From: Sediminicola luteus
Lineage (GTDB): Bacteria; Bacteroidota; Bacteroidia; Flavobacteriales; Flavobacteriaceae
Assembly: GCF_002514735.1 (NCBI RefSeq)
Contig: NZ_NBWU01000001.1
Coordinates: 1,054,001-1,118,000 of the forward strand
Length of the DNA stretch: 64,000 nucleotides
Direction of reading: 5' to 3'
Positions 1 to 8,294 of this stretch are shown in pieces. A program made the translations under genes and the position numbers. Position 1 is the first letter of the stretch; each line of letters starts with the position of its first letter. Below the pieces are notes generated by a model, which did not search any database, was not told the DNA's origin, and saw only the letters and a program-made list of their open reading frames with translations.

Positions 1-1
1 G

Positions 2-1090
2 GTGAGGGCAAGCATGCGATATAGAACCCAAATAGCAAGAAAGTTAAGGCAAGAACAAACCCAAGCTGAGCAACACCTTTGGGAATACCTACGCAACCGG
101 AATTTTAGAGGACTTAAATTCCGAAGACAACATCCTTTAAAACAATATATCGTAGATTTCTTTTGCCATTCCCATGGCATTATAATTGAATTGGATGGTG
201 GATATCATAAAAGGGGCGATGTGGCAAAACAAGATTATGCCCGCGACTTCCATTTAGAAGAATTAGGATATAAGGTTTTGCGATATAGGAACCATATGGT
301 GTATAACGAACCCCACCATATTCTAAACGATTTGAAAAGAGCGGTAAGGCAGCAAAAAAAATATGCGCAACATAAAAAGCAAACCACCCTCACCCCTAAC
401 CCCTCTCCCGGAGGTAGAGGGGAATCGGAGATCATTCTCTCAACCAAAACCCTTTCCCAATCGGATCGGGAACGGCTGCTTCAGGCTGGGGTACGTTTGG
501 TCAGCTATGATGCCATTAGCATTTCACCCCTTGATTTTCAGTCCGCCAAGGTAATACCCCATGCGATCGTGACCAGCAAGAATGCAGCCCGATTGGTGTT
601 AGAAAAAGGTATCCAAGTGGGAAACTGGTACTGTGTGGGTGATAAAACCCAATCCTTTTTAGCCAAAAAAGGGCAACAAGTGGTAGAAAAAGCCCAAAAT
701 GCATTCGATTTGGCCCAACGGATCATAAAGGGCTATCATCAAAATAAGTTGGTGTTCTTTTGCGGACAAAGTCGGCGTGATGAATTGCCAAACGAATTGA
801 AAAAGGCCCATATTCCGTTCGAGGAAATCGTAGTATATCGCACACAATTGATACCCAAAAAATTCAACCAAACGTTCTACGGCATATTGTTTTACAGTCC
901 ATCCGGAGTACGTTCTTTTACTACAAAAAACAAGCTGGAAAGCCCTACCTTTGCCTTTTGCATTGGCCAGACCACGGCCCAAGAGGCAAAAAAATATACC
1001 GATAAGATTATTGTAGCCAAACAGTCCACGGTATCCCATACCGTAGCCAGTACGGCCCAACATATTAGAAATACGAGTACATGGAACTAA
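2..1090 (+). CDS. hemD: DUF559 nuclease-like domain fused to uroporphyrinogen-III synthase (HemD)
   Basis: The C-terminal ~220 residues (from about 143, [11 protein letters not shown], to the end) are uroporphyrinogen-III synthase, which closes hydroxymethylbilane to uroporphyrinogen III in haem synthesis; the [11 protein letters not shown] stretch is typical of flavobacterial HemD. Residues ~5-120 form a DUF559/Vsr-like PD-(D/E)xK nuclease domain with RRQHP, IVDFF (D52) and IIELDGG (E63, D65) intact. [14 protein letters not shown] linker (~129-141) joins them and is encoded by a dispersed GC-rich repeat. The HemD part contains no Met and has no ATG, GTG or TTG near its expected start, so it appears to be made only as the fusion. 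I prefer ATG at 14; GTG at 2 or a start before the window is possible. The gene overlaps hemE by 10 bp, as in a hemC-hemD-hemE operon. The enzyme assignment is firm; whether the nuclease domain is active is unknown. Confidence 0.85.
   Translation: MRASMRYRTQIARKLRQEQTQAEQHLWEYLRNRNFRGLKFRRQHPLKQYIVDFFCHSHGIIIELDGGYHKRGDVAKQDYARDFHLEELGYKVLRYRNHMVYNEPHHILNDLKRAVRQQKKYAQHKKQTTLTPNPSPGGRGESEIILSTKTLSQSDRERLLQAGVRLVSYDAISISPLDFQSAKVIPHAIVTSKNAARLVLEKGIQVGNWYCVGDKTQSFLAKKGQQVVEKAQNAFDLAQRIIKGYHQNKLVFFCGQSRRDELPNELKKAHIPFEEIVVYRTQLIPKKFNQTFYGILFYSPSGVRSFTTKNKLESPTFAFCIGQTTAQEAKKYTDKIIVAKQSTVSHTVASTAQHIRNTSTWN
386..423. repeat. GC-rich dispersed palindromic repeat read as the hemD linker
   Basis: The inverted arms CCCCTCT (400-406) and AGAGGGG (416-422) are preceded by CCCTCACCCC. 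A related sequence with the same CCCTCACCCC core and a closing GGAGAGGGGG lies between genes at 43574-43631. Read in frame here, the repeat gives the [11 protein letters not shown] linker between the nuclease-like and HemD parts. Confidence 0.6.
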
Positions 1091-2109
1091 AGAATGACCT
1101 TTTTTTACGTGCCCTAAAGGGTGAAACGGTAGAGCGACCACCGGTATGGATGATGCGCCAAGCCGGGCGTTACTTGCCCGAGTTTATGGAATTGAAACAT
1201 AAATACGACTTCTTTACCCGTTGCCAAACCCCAGAGCTGGCTTCCGAGATTACGGTACAGCCCATTCGTAGGTACGGCATGGATGCTGCTATTTTGTTCA
1301 GCGATATTTTGGTCATTCCGCAAGCCATGAACATAGAAGTTGAAATGAAACCCAATTTTGGACCCTATTTACCCAACCCCATCCGTTCCCAGGCCGATGT
1401 AGACCGTATTCAGGAAGTTGATATCGACGCCACTTTGGGCTATGTGATGGATGCCATAGACATGACCAAAGAAAAATTGGCAGGGGAAGTGCCTTTGATC
1501 GGCTTTGCCGGATCGCCATGGACTATCTTGTGCTACTGTGTACAAGGCCAAGGTTCCAAAAATTTCGATAAGGCCAAGGAGTTCTGTTTTACCCAACCAC
1601 TGGCCGCCCATGCCTTGCTGCAAAAAATTACCGATACCACCATTGCCTATCTAAAGCAAAAAGTGGCCCACGGGGTAAATGCCGTACAGGTTTTTGATAG
1701 TTGGGGCGGCATGTTATCGCCCACCGATTATACCGAATTTTCTTGGCAGTACATCAACCAGATCGTAGAGGCCTTGGCCGATGAGACCGAGGTTATCGTA
1801 TTCGGTAAAGGTTGCTGGTTCGCTTTGGGCGATATGGCCAAAAGTAGGGCGTCTGCCCTTGGGGTAGACTGGACCTGCTCCCCTAAAAACGCCCGTTATT
1901 TGACCGGTGGCAATATTACCCTTCAAGGTAATTTTGATCCTACCCGATTATTATCACCACCCGCTACCATTAAAAAAATGGTAAAAGAAATGATCGACGC
2001 TTTTGGCAAGGACAAGTATATCGTGAATTTAGGTCACGGTATCTTACCCCATGTACCTATCGAAAACGCGGGGGCCTTTATTGAGGCCGTAAAGGAATAC
2101 GGCCAATAA
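1081..2109 (+). CDS. hemE: Uroporphyrinogen decarboxylase
   Basis: HemE (342 aa, normal length) decarboxylates the four acetate side chains of uroporphyrinogen III to give coproporphyrinogen III in the cytoplasm. The signature [15 protein letters not shown] (residues 21-35) carries the substrate-binding Arg residues. The ILFSDIL segment carries the conserved Asp (D75), and LGHGILP (~317-323) is the C-terminal active-site motif. Its ATG lies inside the last codons of hemD, so the two are translationally coupled. The product is the substrate of HemF encoded 700 bp downstream, so the window holds three consecutive late steps of the pathway. Nothing in the protein looks unusual. Confidence 0.97.
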   Translation: MELKNDLFLRALKGETVERPPVWMMRQAGRYLPEFMELKHKYDFFTRCQTPELASEITVQPIRRYGMDAAILFSDILVIPQAMNIEVEMKPNFGPYLPNPIRSQADVDRIQEVDIDATLGYVMDAIDMTKEKLAGEVPLIGFAGSPWTILCYCVQGQGSKNFDKAKEFCFTQPLAAHALLQKITDTTIAYLKQKVAHGVNAVQVFDSWGGMLSPTDYTEFSWQYINQIVEALADETEVIVFGKGCWFALGDMAKSRASALGVDWTCSPKNARYLTGGNITLQGNFDPTRLLSPPATIKKMVKEMIDAFGKDKYIVNLGHGILPHVPIENAGAFIEAVKEYGQ

Positions 2110-2122
2110 CACGGTTGCAATT

Positions 2123-2761
2123 TTGGCAAACCCTTTTGGCATCATAGAACGCTACGACCGCCAGTTCGAATACGCTGGCGTCTTGTTCCAATTGGTTATT
2201 GCCTACAAGTATTTTCAGTTGTGGTCGGCCCCACAACCCCATCAGGCCGAAATCATACTCTCCATGGCCCTGCTCATGATATTTGAGTTCGTTATGGTAC
2301 ATTCCGGGGTGTTTATGGCGGTAATGCCCAAAAAGTGGTGCCTGTTCGTCTTTATACCATTTTACGGGGTGTTCGCTTTGGTGTTTACCTTGGCGATTCC
2401 GAACAACTATATCATTTTGGTCGCCTATTTGTTGGTGGTCATCAATCGGATGCGTTTCGCATTTTCCGATGTGCCCCGTGCCCTTAGAATACGTACCATT
2501 ATCATGTCGGTTGCCGCTGCTCTAGTCTATTTTGTGCTTATTTTTGTGGTGCTGATGGCCTCGAACCTTATTCCGGAATTAGGGCTCACCCCATCGTTCT
2601 TAACATCATCAGGATATAACGATATGGAAAAAGGTTCGGGCGAATTTGTAGACTATCCGCATCTCACCCTGTGCTTTGGGGCCCTGTATTATACCCTTTC
2701 CGCCTTGGTGGAATTCAAATTGATGCGGACTGATTTTTCGAAAAAATTCAATACATTCTGA
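2123..2761 (+). CDS. Multi-pass membrane protein of unknown function
   Basis: This 212-residue protein has about five hydrophobic segments (roughly residues 36-65, 70-88, 93-107, 125-150 and 178-195) and no family I can name with confidence. A large soluble loop (~150-178) precedes the last segment. It lies 13 bp after hemE on the same strand, so it is probably co-transcribed with the haem genes. The start is uncertain: the only near candidate is TTG at 2123, which would give MANPFGIIERYD, and no Shine-Dalgarno sequence is visible. Its stop codon TGA (2759-2761) overlaps the first REP palindrome of the element inserted in front of hemF. That is consistent with the element having landed directly at the end of this gene. 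Confidence 0.7.
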   Translation: MANPFGIIERYDRQFEYAGVLFQLVIAYKYFQLWSAPQPHQAEIILSMALLMIFEFVMVHSGVFMAVMPKKWCLFVFIPFYGVFALVFTLAIPNNYIILVAYLLVVINRMRFAFSDVPRALRIRTIIMSVAAALVYFVLIFVVLMASNLIPELGLTPSFLTSSGYNDMEKGSGEFVDYPHLTLCFGALYYTLSALVEFKLMRTDFSKKFNTF

Positions 2762-2790
2762 CCTGACAGGTTTTCGAAACCTGTAAGGTC
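2760..2790. repeat. REP-like palindrome, left flank of the RAYT element
   Basis: This is an almost perfect 31-bp palindrome with arms GACCTGACAGGTTT and AAACCTGTAAGGTC. A near-identical copy sits at 3340-3370. The pair brackets the transposase-like part of the following gene, the arrangement known for REP-associated tyrosine transposases. Confidence 0.85.
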
Positions 2791-2799
2791 TCATGCCAA

Positions 2800-4284
2800 A
2801 TGATAAATGATGTTACCATGGATTTTTTGGAAAAAGGGTTTTGTTACCATATTTACAACCGAGGCATTAATGGTTGTAACATTTTCTCTGAACCAGAGAA
2901 CAAAACGTATTTTTTAAAATTGGCGAACAAACATTTGCAGGGTAAATGTAAATGGTTCGCCTACGCTTTACTTGATAACCACTTCCATTTTGCCATAGAA
3001 ATAGTTGGTGATGGTCGAATGGTTACCCAAGCCTTATCCAATCTATTCAATGCCTATGCCAAGGCGTATAACAAACGTTATCAAAGAACGGGTTCGTTGT
3101 TTGAAAGACCATTTAAGCGTAAACGTATTGAAACTGAAGAATACCTTAAAAACCTAATCCTATACATTCATTCGAACCCTGTAAACCACGGACTAGGTAT
3201 CGATGGCATGGCCATGGATACGTCCTACGGGCACTATTTAATCAATAAGACCGAATCAAATGTGCCAAAACTGGAAAAAGATACCGTTTTCGAGTACTTT
3301 GGCGGTCTTGAAAATTTCGTTATGTCGCACAATAATGTAGACCTGACAGGTTTTGAAAACCTTTCAGGTCAAACCCCATCCATAAAAGATCGTTTTTACG
3401 ATTATATCCAAAACCTTCAAGATCAAATCTGTGCCGGTTTGGAAACCTTGGATGGCCAAGCCCAATTTAAACAAGACCTTTGGGAGCGCCCTGGGGGCGG
3501 AGGTGGCCGTACCCGGGTTATCGAAAATGGTGCCGTTTTTGAAAAAGGTGGGGTCAATATTTCTGCCGTACATGGCGCCTTGCCCGAAAGTATGCAAAAG
3601 CACTTTGGGGTATCGGAGGCCGATTTTTTTGCCTGCGGACTCAGTTTGGTCATACATCCCAAAAACCCTATGGTGCCTACGGTACATGCCAACTGGCGCT
3701 ATTTTGAGATGTACGATGCCCAAGGCGATATAGTGGATAGTTGGTTCGGTGGCGGACAAGACCTTACCCCTTATTATCTATTTGAAGAAGATGCCCAACA
3801 TTTCCACAGCGTATGTAAAACAGCTTGCGATGCGCATAACCCTAGCTTTTACCCAAACTATAAAAAGCGATGCGATGAATACTTTCATAACACCCATAGA
3901 AATGAGGCCAGAGGTGTGGGCGGACTCTTTTTCGATTATCTAAAAGCCACGGAAAGCATGCAAATGACCAATTGGTATAATTTTGTAACCGAAGTCGGTG
4001 ATAGTTTTCTCGAAGCCTATGGCCCAATCGTAGCAAAACGTAAAACGCTCGAATATACGGCTGCCCAACGCGATTGGCAGGAAATTAGACGCGGTCGTTA
4101 TGTGGAGTTTAACCTCGTGCACGACAAGGGTACCTTGTTCGGTTTACGTACCAATGGCCGTATCGAAAGCATTCTTATGAGTTTACCACCCCATGTACAA
4201 TGGCACTACAACCATCAACCTGAGCCCGGAAGCCCAGAGGCCGAGTTGTTGTCCGTACTGCAACAACCACGGGAATGGGTATAG
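2800..4284 (+). CDS. hemF: REP-associated transposase domain fused to coproporphyrinogen III oxidase (HemF)
   Basis: Residues ~195-494 are aerobic coproporphyrinogen III oxidase, which converts coproporphyrinogen III to protoporphyrinogen IX using O2; VHANWRYFEMY and SWFGGGQDLTPYYL are family motifs. Residues ~7-180 are a TnpA_REP (RAYT, IS200-like Y1) transposase: FCYHIYNRG, an HUH-type NHFHFAI (H61, H63) and LYIHSNPVNHGL. The second REP palindrome is translated as VDLTGFENLSGQ between the domains. At the expected HemF start (family form M-K-D-K-F-Y) the codon is ATA (3382, I195), and the next Met is ~70 residues further in, so HemF must be read from the transposase start (ATG 2800 or, more like other RAYTs, ATG 2818). 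The reading frame is open throughout. Proteolytic separation of the two parts is possible but unproven. Confidence 0.9.
   Translation: MINDVTMDFLEKGFCYHIYNRGINGCNIFSEPENKTYFLKLANKHLQGKCKWFAYALLDNHFHFAIEIVGDGRMVTQALSNLFNAYAKAYNKRYQRTGSLFERPFKRKRIETEEYLKNLILYIHSNPVNHGLGIDGMAMDTSYGHYLINKTESNVPKLEKDTVFEYFGGLENFVMSHNNVDLTGFENLSGQTPSIKDRFYDYIQNLQDQICAGLETLDGQAQFKQDLWERPGGGGGRTRVIENGAVFEKGGVNISAVHGALPESMQKHFGVSEADFFACGLSLVIHPKNPMVPTVHANWRYFEMYDAQGDIVDSWFGGGQDLTPYYLFEEDAQHFHSVCKTACDAHNPSFYPNYKKRCDEYFHNTHRNEARGVGGLFFDYLKATESMQMTNWYNFVTEVGDSFLEAYGPIVAKRKTLEYTAAQRDWQEIRRGRYVEFNLVHDKGTLFGLRTNGRIESILMSLPPHVQWHYNHQPEPGSPEAELLSVLQQPREWV
3340..3370. repeat. REP-like palindrome, right flank, inside the fused gene
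   Basis: Arms GACCTGACAGGTTTT and AAAACCTTTCAGGTC are nearly identical to the copy at 2760-2790. Together they delimit an element of about 611 bp. The copy is in frame and carries no stop codon, so it joins the transposase to HemF. Confidence 0.85.
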
Positions 4285-4607
4285 TCGTTAAATTGACTAT
4301 CGATTACTGCCAATTGATTACTACTGCATTGTGAATACGTTTATACGTTGAATCGGAACTTTTATAGTCCTAATAATTTGGGTAGTTACAACATAGCTGT
4401 AAAAACCGACTAAGTAGCTGATAGGCTCTATAAATACATGGGTTACGATGAGGGTTTTGGCGGGCTTTTTTGATCTTATTTCAAAAAGCATGACAAAACC
4501 CTAGCCCAAACCTTGGCACGAAAGCCCGAATGTGCGAAGATGGATAAAAAAAGCCCTCTCGGGCCTGTCTGGATTCGATAAGTACCATCAAAAAGATAGC
4601 CCTGAGG
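4285..4607. other. Gene-free stretch with a long imperfect inverted repeat
   Basis: No credible gene is seen. AGGGTTTTG (4451-4459) pairs with CAAAACCCT (4494-4502), and inside it GCTTTTTTGA (4464-4473) pairs with TTTCAAAAAGC (4479-4489). A further GCCCGA/TCGGGC pair lies at 4524-4529 and 4559-4564. This may include the hemF terminator or be the relic of a mobile element. Confidence 0.4.
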
Positions 4608-4612
4608 CTATC
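4595..4612 (-). terminator. Rho-independent terminator of the small coiled-coil membrane protein gene
   Basis: A perfect 7-bp stem GATAGCC/GGCTATC with a 4-nt loop is followed, on the minus strand, by TTTTT. It overlaps the stop codon of the gene at 4608-4838. Confidence 0.75.
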
Positions 4613-4838
4613 CTTTGAGTCCAAGGAACAATGATACCACCGTAACGATTACCACCAGAAAGGATATCATACCCAAAAGCACATTATATTTAGCGTTCAT
4701 GGTTTCCTTTAAACCTCTGATCTCTGAAATTACTTCTCGCATTTCATTACTGATTTTTAAATCGATAATTTCCAATATAGCTGTTTTCTCTTTTTTCGGC
4801 AAGTTTTCGATACTTCTGGCAAACTCTGTTGTTTTCAT
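4608..4838 (-). CDS. Small coiled-coil membrane protein (DUF1640-like)
   Basis: The 76-residue protein starts MKTTEFARSIENLPKKE; an in-frame upstream extension to 4880 looks less natural. An amphipathic coiled-coil segment (~20-50, EMREVISEIRGLKETMNA) is followed by one C-terminal membrane helix (~52-74, GMISFLVVIVTVVSLFLG). This coiled-coil-plus-tail-anchor architecture resembles small bacterial DUF1640/CCDC90-type proteins, but I do not assign a function. The gene stands alone, has its own terminator overlapping the stop codon, and is preceded by two CGATCG-centred palindromes 20 bp apart that could be a regulatory site. Confidence 0.6.
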   Translation of the reverse strand: MKTTEFARSIENLPKKEKTAILEIIDLKISNEMREVISEIRGLKETMNAKYNVLLGMISFLVVIVTVVSLFLGLKG

Positions 4839-4855
4839 AATGAATGGGTTTAAAT

Positions 4856-4887
4856 TAAACGATCGTTTTGCGAGCTTCACGATCGTT
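4856..4887. promoter_or_regulatory. Paired CGATCG palindromes, candidate operator
   Basis: AAACGATCGTTT (around 4857-4868) and a second ACGATCGT core (4879-4886) lie exactly 20 bp apart, about two helical turns, just upstream of the minus-strand start at 4838. The spacing suggests a dimer-binding operator, but no regulator is identified. Confidence 0.35.
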
Positions 4888-5114
4888 CAAGATTTCATAT
4901 CAAAAGGAAACGGAATAAAAAAGAGGTCGCACCGCGGCCCTGGTTTATGCCGTAGTCTTTTGATGGGAATATCTTGTGGGCGTACATTGCAAGGACGATT
5001 GATTGATTTATAAAGTAGAGTGTACTTTGGCCCGGTGCGTGGGCAAGGCCCTCCGCTGCCCGCGGAGCGACGCCATACACAGTGTGCGAACTTCTGCGAT
5101 TTCTGACGTGTAGC

Positions 5115-6164
5115 TTACCCCAACAATTCTTGTATGCGGTCGACCACCCTTTTCGGGCTTATGGTTTCCATTACGCTTTCGTAGCCTTCCGGAAATTTGT
5201 TGCCGTATACCGAAGTTGGAATCAAAGGGTACTGTTCCCTATCGGCTGTAATACAATTGTCGGCAGGTTGCCCAAAAGGGGCAAAACCGGCATATGGGTG
5301 GGTCACCCCCCATAGGGTAAGGGTAGGCACCCCATATAAGGCCGCCAAATGTGCATTGCCACTATCCATGGCCAACATAAGATCAAGGTTCGAAATCAGA
5401 TCCAGTTCCGAAGCAAAGTCGAGTTGACCGGCCATACAGATACAATCTTCATGTACTTTGGCCATTTTGGTAAGTTGCGCCACCTCACTTTTACCACCAC
5501 CGAACAACATAACCTTATAGCCTTTATATTGCGTTAAATCGGACACGATTTCCTTCATTAATGCTAGCGGATACATTTTCCCAGAAAAGGCCGCAAAAGG
5601 CGCCACTCCCACCCATTTTTTAGGAGCGTTCCCGATACGCTGCGCCAATTGGGCATTTAGATCGGATTTTGTCAATACATCTGCTTTGCTTAGCTGTACC
5701 GGATATCCCAATTGGGCGAAAACGTCTGCATAGCGCTCATGGGTCGTTTTTAACGGGCTAAATATTTTAGACTTGGCACGGGTCAAGGCCTTTTTGGCCA
5801 CCCTCCCCTTATCGATTTGACGTACCCGAACCCCCGAAAACTTAAAAAACCGAATCAGAATATTAGAACGCAGTACATTATGCAAATCGGCTACGGCATT
5901 GATTTTCGCCCTCTGTAACTCCTTAAACAACCGGTACAAACCAGCCACTCCTTTGTGTTTATCCTTTACCTGGGCCACCACCACTTGGGTACGGGGCAAG
6001 CCCGAAAAGATAGGGGCCATAAAGGCCTTGGTAAGTACGGTTATACGTATATCTGGATAACGTTTTAAAACGGCTAATAACACCGGAACGGTCATAGCCA
6101 CATCGCCCATGGCCGACATACGAATGACCAGTATATGCTTTTCAGATGGGGCGCCTTGATCCAT
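5115..6164 (-). CDS. Glycosyltransferase family 9 (heptosyltransferase-like)
   Basis: The 349-residue GT-B protein resembles ADP-heptose:LPS heptosyltransferases, which add core sugars at the inner membrane. The N-terminal ILVIRMSAMGDVAMTVPVL (residues 11-29) is the GT9 signature, with the Asp of RMSAMGD. The C-terminal half has the nucleotide-sugar motif AMDSGNAHLAALYGVPTLTLWG (around 265-290). The gene follows DUF4254 with a 5-bp gap; this GT9-DUF4254 pairing recurs in flavobacteria and supports a shared role in lipopolysaccharide core assembly. The sugar substrate cannot be read from the sequence. It lies outside, but close to, the main polysaccharide cluster. Confidence 0.9.
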   Translation of the reverse strand: MDQGAPSEKHILVIRMSAMGDVAMTVPVLLAVLKRYPDIRITVLTKAFMAPIFSGLPRTQVVVAQVKDKHKGVAGLYRLFKELQRAKINAVADLHNVLRSNILIRFFKFSGVRVRQIDKGRVAKKALTRAKSKIFSPLKTTHERYADVFAQLGYPVQLSKADVLTKSDLNAQLAQRIGNAPKKWVGVAPFAAFSGKMYPLALMKEIVSDLTQYKGYKVMLFGGGKSEVAQLTKMAKVHEDCICMAGQLDFASELDLISNLDLMLAMDSGNAHLAALYGVPTLTLWGVTHPYAGFAPFGQPADNCITADREQYPLIPTSVYGNKFPEGYESVMETISPKRVVDRIQELLG

Positions 6165-6169
6165 TCGGA

Positions 6170-6772
6170 CTATTTACGCTCGCGGAGTACGGGGTTAAGC
6201 TCATCGTCGTTGTACATTTTCATCTGTTTGTAGACTTTCATGTACTTCTTCCCGCCTTCTATATCGGTAAGTAATTGATCAATGGCCGTAGAAAGATCTT
6301 GGCGTTGCTCTAAAAGCACATCCAATTTCTTTTGGCATTGGGCCGTATGATCAGCAGTGGCATCGGTACGATCTACCTCCTCTTGCATATGATAGATCTT
6401 TAAGGCCAAAATGGACAAACGATCGATGGCCCAGGCCGGACTTTCGGTATTAATCGATGCATCCGCAGCCACGGACACGTCTTTATATTTCTGCAAAAAG
6501 TAACTGTCGATATACTCTACCAAGTCGGTTCTGTCTTGGTTACTGGCATCGATCTTACGTTTTAAGCTAAGTGCGGCCACGGGATTTATTTCTGGATCAC
6601 GGATAATATCTTCATAATGCCACTGCACCGTATCTATCCAGTTCTTGCGGTACAATAAATGGGCGACCTCATCTTTGGGGTACGGATTCTCAAAAGCTTG
6701 ATCGACCGAATCGATTATATGATATTTGGCTATACTTTCCTCAAAAATCCCGAAGGCGAAATCACTGAACAT
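6170..6772 (-). CDS. DUF4254 family protein
   Basis: This 200-residue, largely helical cytoplasmic protein matches the DUF4254 pattern, including NPYPKDEVAHLLYRKNW near the N-terminus, a central AIDRLSILALKIYHM and a conserved C-terminal GGKKYMKVYKQMKMYND. It has no signal peptide or membrane segment. It sits immediately upstream of the GT9 gene (5-bp gap). This context, rather than biochemistry, links the family to lipopolysaccharide biosynthesis. No catalytic residues are recognised. A TATCTTTG -7-like element lies at 6789-6796, just upstream. Confidence 0.85.
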   Translation of the reverse strand: MFSDFAFGIFEESIAKYHIIDSVDQAFENPYPKDEVAHLLYRKNWIDTVQWHYEDIIRDPEINPVAALSLKRKIDASNQDRTDLVEYIDSYFLQKYKDVSVAADASINTESPAWAIDRLSILALKIYHMQEEVDRTDATADHTAQCQKKLDVLLEQRQDLSTAIDQLLTDIEGGKKYMKVYKQMKMYNDDELNPVLRERK

Positions 6773-6802
6773 AACTTAAAAATTTAGGCAAAGATACGCC
6801 TT

Positions 6803-7738
6803 TTAACCCATCAAGGTGACCACGGCGACCACAAGTGGAACCACAATAAGCGCCGAAAGTAATATCTCTTTTAAGCGTGGTTTTTGAACCCCATCTATAT
6901 AGTTCGCCATAAATACCGCAGCCGGGAAAAAAGTAACCATGACCGGGTGCGTCCCAGGGCCCGATTTAAGTACGGTCAATAGCACCCCGAGGATAAAAGA
7001 GGCCATTATCAATCGAATACTGACCAAACCGGCGGTACCCGGATCTTTATGGTTAAAGAAGCTGAGGGTAAGGGTGAGTACGGCCACCAAAACCAAAGCG
7101 CCAAACTGCACCGTATATAATTGGTCTTGCATAAAACTCCCCACACTGCGCCAGTTAAAACTATAGTGGTCTACATGCCATTGCCCCTCGCGGAACAATA
7201 ACACGTAGCAGTAGTAGAGCACTACCACGGTAACCAAGGCCGAAAGGGGAACCAACCAATTCCTAAGGTTTTTAGGTTCGTAAAAATAAACGGCCAAAAA
7301 TACCAATAGCAGGTACAAAACGGCCCAATCGTAGAAAAAGGAAGCTACCAAGATCCATAGGGTAGCATCATAGATCTTCATTCGGTTTTGGCGTAACGAT
7401 TTCAAGCTCAACAAGCGTCTTTGCGCCAACAATAAGAAAAGGTTGCACCAAACGGCCTTATCGTCCAATAAGGTTCTGGGAAAGACAAAAACCAAGGCGG
7501 TAAACCCTAAAATAACAAAGGCATTTGGGCCAGTGAGTTTATTGCGCTCGACAATAAAATTGATAAGCCAGATACTGAAGGCCAAAACCAAAAACAGGGC
7601 ACTGGTATACCCCCAAACCATCCAATCCGTGGTGGTGGGGCGCAGAAAAATATGGGCCAAAAGCATTAATACGGCCAAACAAGCGAACAGTATCAGGTAA
7701 TTGAACGGTTTGGTTTTGGCGAAAATGCTTGAAATCAT
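6803..7738 (-). CDS. DUF6427 family multi-pass membrane protein
   Basis: The 311-residue protein is almost entirely hydrophobic, with about nine or ten transmembrane helices. It begins MISSIFAKTKPFNYLILF, a start seen in flavobacterial DUF6427 proteins. The first cytoplasmic loops are basic (RLLSLKSLRQNRMKIYD). The family has no established function. Its genomic position next to DUF4254/GT9 on one side and DUF6341/purD on the other is a common flavobacterial arrangement. It is probably the first gene of a minus-strand unit with DUF4254 and GT9, although a weak promoter-like element before DUF4254 may allow separate expression. Confidence 0.8.
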   Translation of the reverse strand: MISSIFAKTKPFNYLILFACLAVLMLLAHIFLRPTTTDWMVWGYTSALFLVLAFSIWLINFIVERNKLTGPNAFVILGFTALVFVFPRTLLDDKAVWCNLFLLLAQRRLLSLKSLRQNRMKIYDATLWILVASFFYDWAVLYLLLVFLAVYFYEPKNLRNWLVPLSALVTVVVLYYCYVLLFREGQWHVDHYSFNWRSVGSFMQDQLYTVQFGALVLVAVLTLTLSFFNHKDPGTAGLVSIRLIMASFILGVLLTVLKSGPGTHPVMVTFFPAAVFMANYIDGVQKPRLKEILLSALIVVPLVVAVVTLMG

Positions 7739-8025
7739 AATTTCTAGACTATTAGATTATAGACCGATACGCTTTACGATTATTAAAATCGCTAATCGGA
7801 AGGCAACGAATTGATGTTCTTTTTCAAGCCATTCCATCTTTGATTAGGACACTTTTCCACTTAAACCAATAAGTTTTGGTTACCACTGGACTAATATCAC
7901 ATCTTTATCTTATTTTTGCCGTATAAAGATATGCAAGATGCAACATCTTGACCTAAATTTAGTTTATAAACTTGATTCAGGTTTTCGATTTTGTTTGAAT
8001 CGCATTACAGCACTAAAATATACTC

Positions 8026-8277
8026 ATGAAAGCATTTTTTGAAGCCATTGCCAGCTTATTTGTAGATTTTCTTTTCATTCCCATGGATTTGCTACGTAAT
8101 ATGGAAAATTGGTGGGGAGCCAATACCCTGAACTGGATTTTTATGATCATTGGCGCCGTAGCCATGGTGTATTGGTTGGGTGAGTTGAAAAAATATAATG
8201 ATAGTGGGGAAGAGGAACGCGATATTATCGCGCATCCGTACCTCGGTAGTGACAAGGATACTACCTTGAAGGTTTAA
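8026..8277 (+). CDS. DUF6341 family small membrane protein
   Basis: The 83-residue protein has a hydrophobic N-terminal region (FFEAIASLFVDFLFIPMDLL), the motif NWWGANTLNWIFMIIGAVAMVYW spanning a clear membrane helix (~28-52), and an acidic tail ending in HPYLGSDKD. This pattern matches DUF6341. Members are often mislabelled uracil phosphoribosyltransferase in databases, but nothing here resembles that enzyme: the protein is far too short and lacks a PRPP-binding motif. It is a stand-alone plus-strand gene that converges on purD across a shared bidirectional terminator. Function is unknown. Confidence 0.8.
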   Translation: MKAFFEAIASLFVDFLFIPMDLLRNMENWWGANTLNWIFMIIGAVAMVYWLGELKKYNDSGEEERDIIAHPYLGSDKDTTLKV

Positions 8278-8294
8278 TACCCGCCCACCCTATT

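Noticed and set aside
4895-5080. Minus-strand open frame of 61 residues
   Set aside because: No family, no start context, GC-poor and GC-rich pieces joined, and no conserved pattern; likely non-coding or a degraded remnant.
8026-8277. Possible uracil phosphoribosyltransferase
   Set aside because: Only 83 residues with a membrane helix and no PRPP-binding loop; the label is a known database error for DUF6341.
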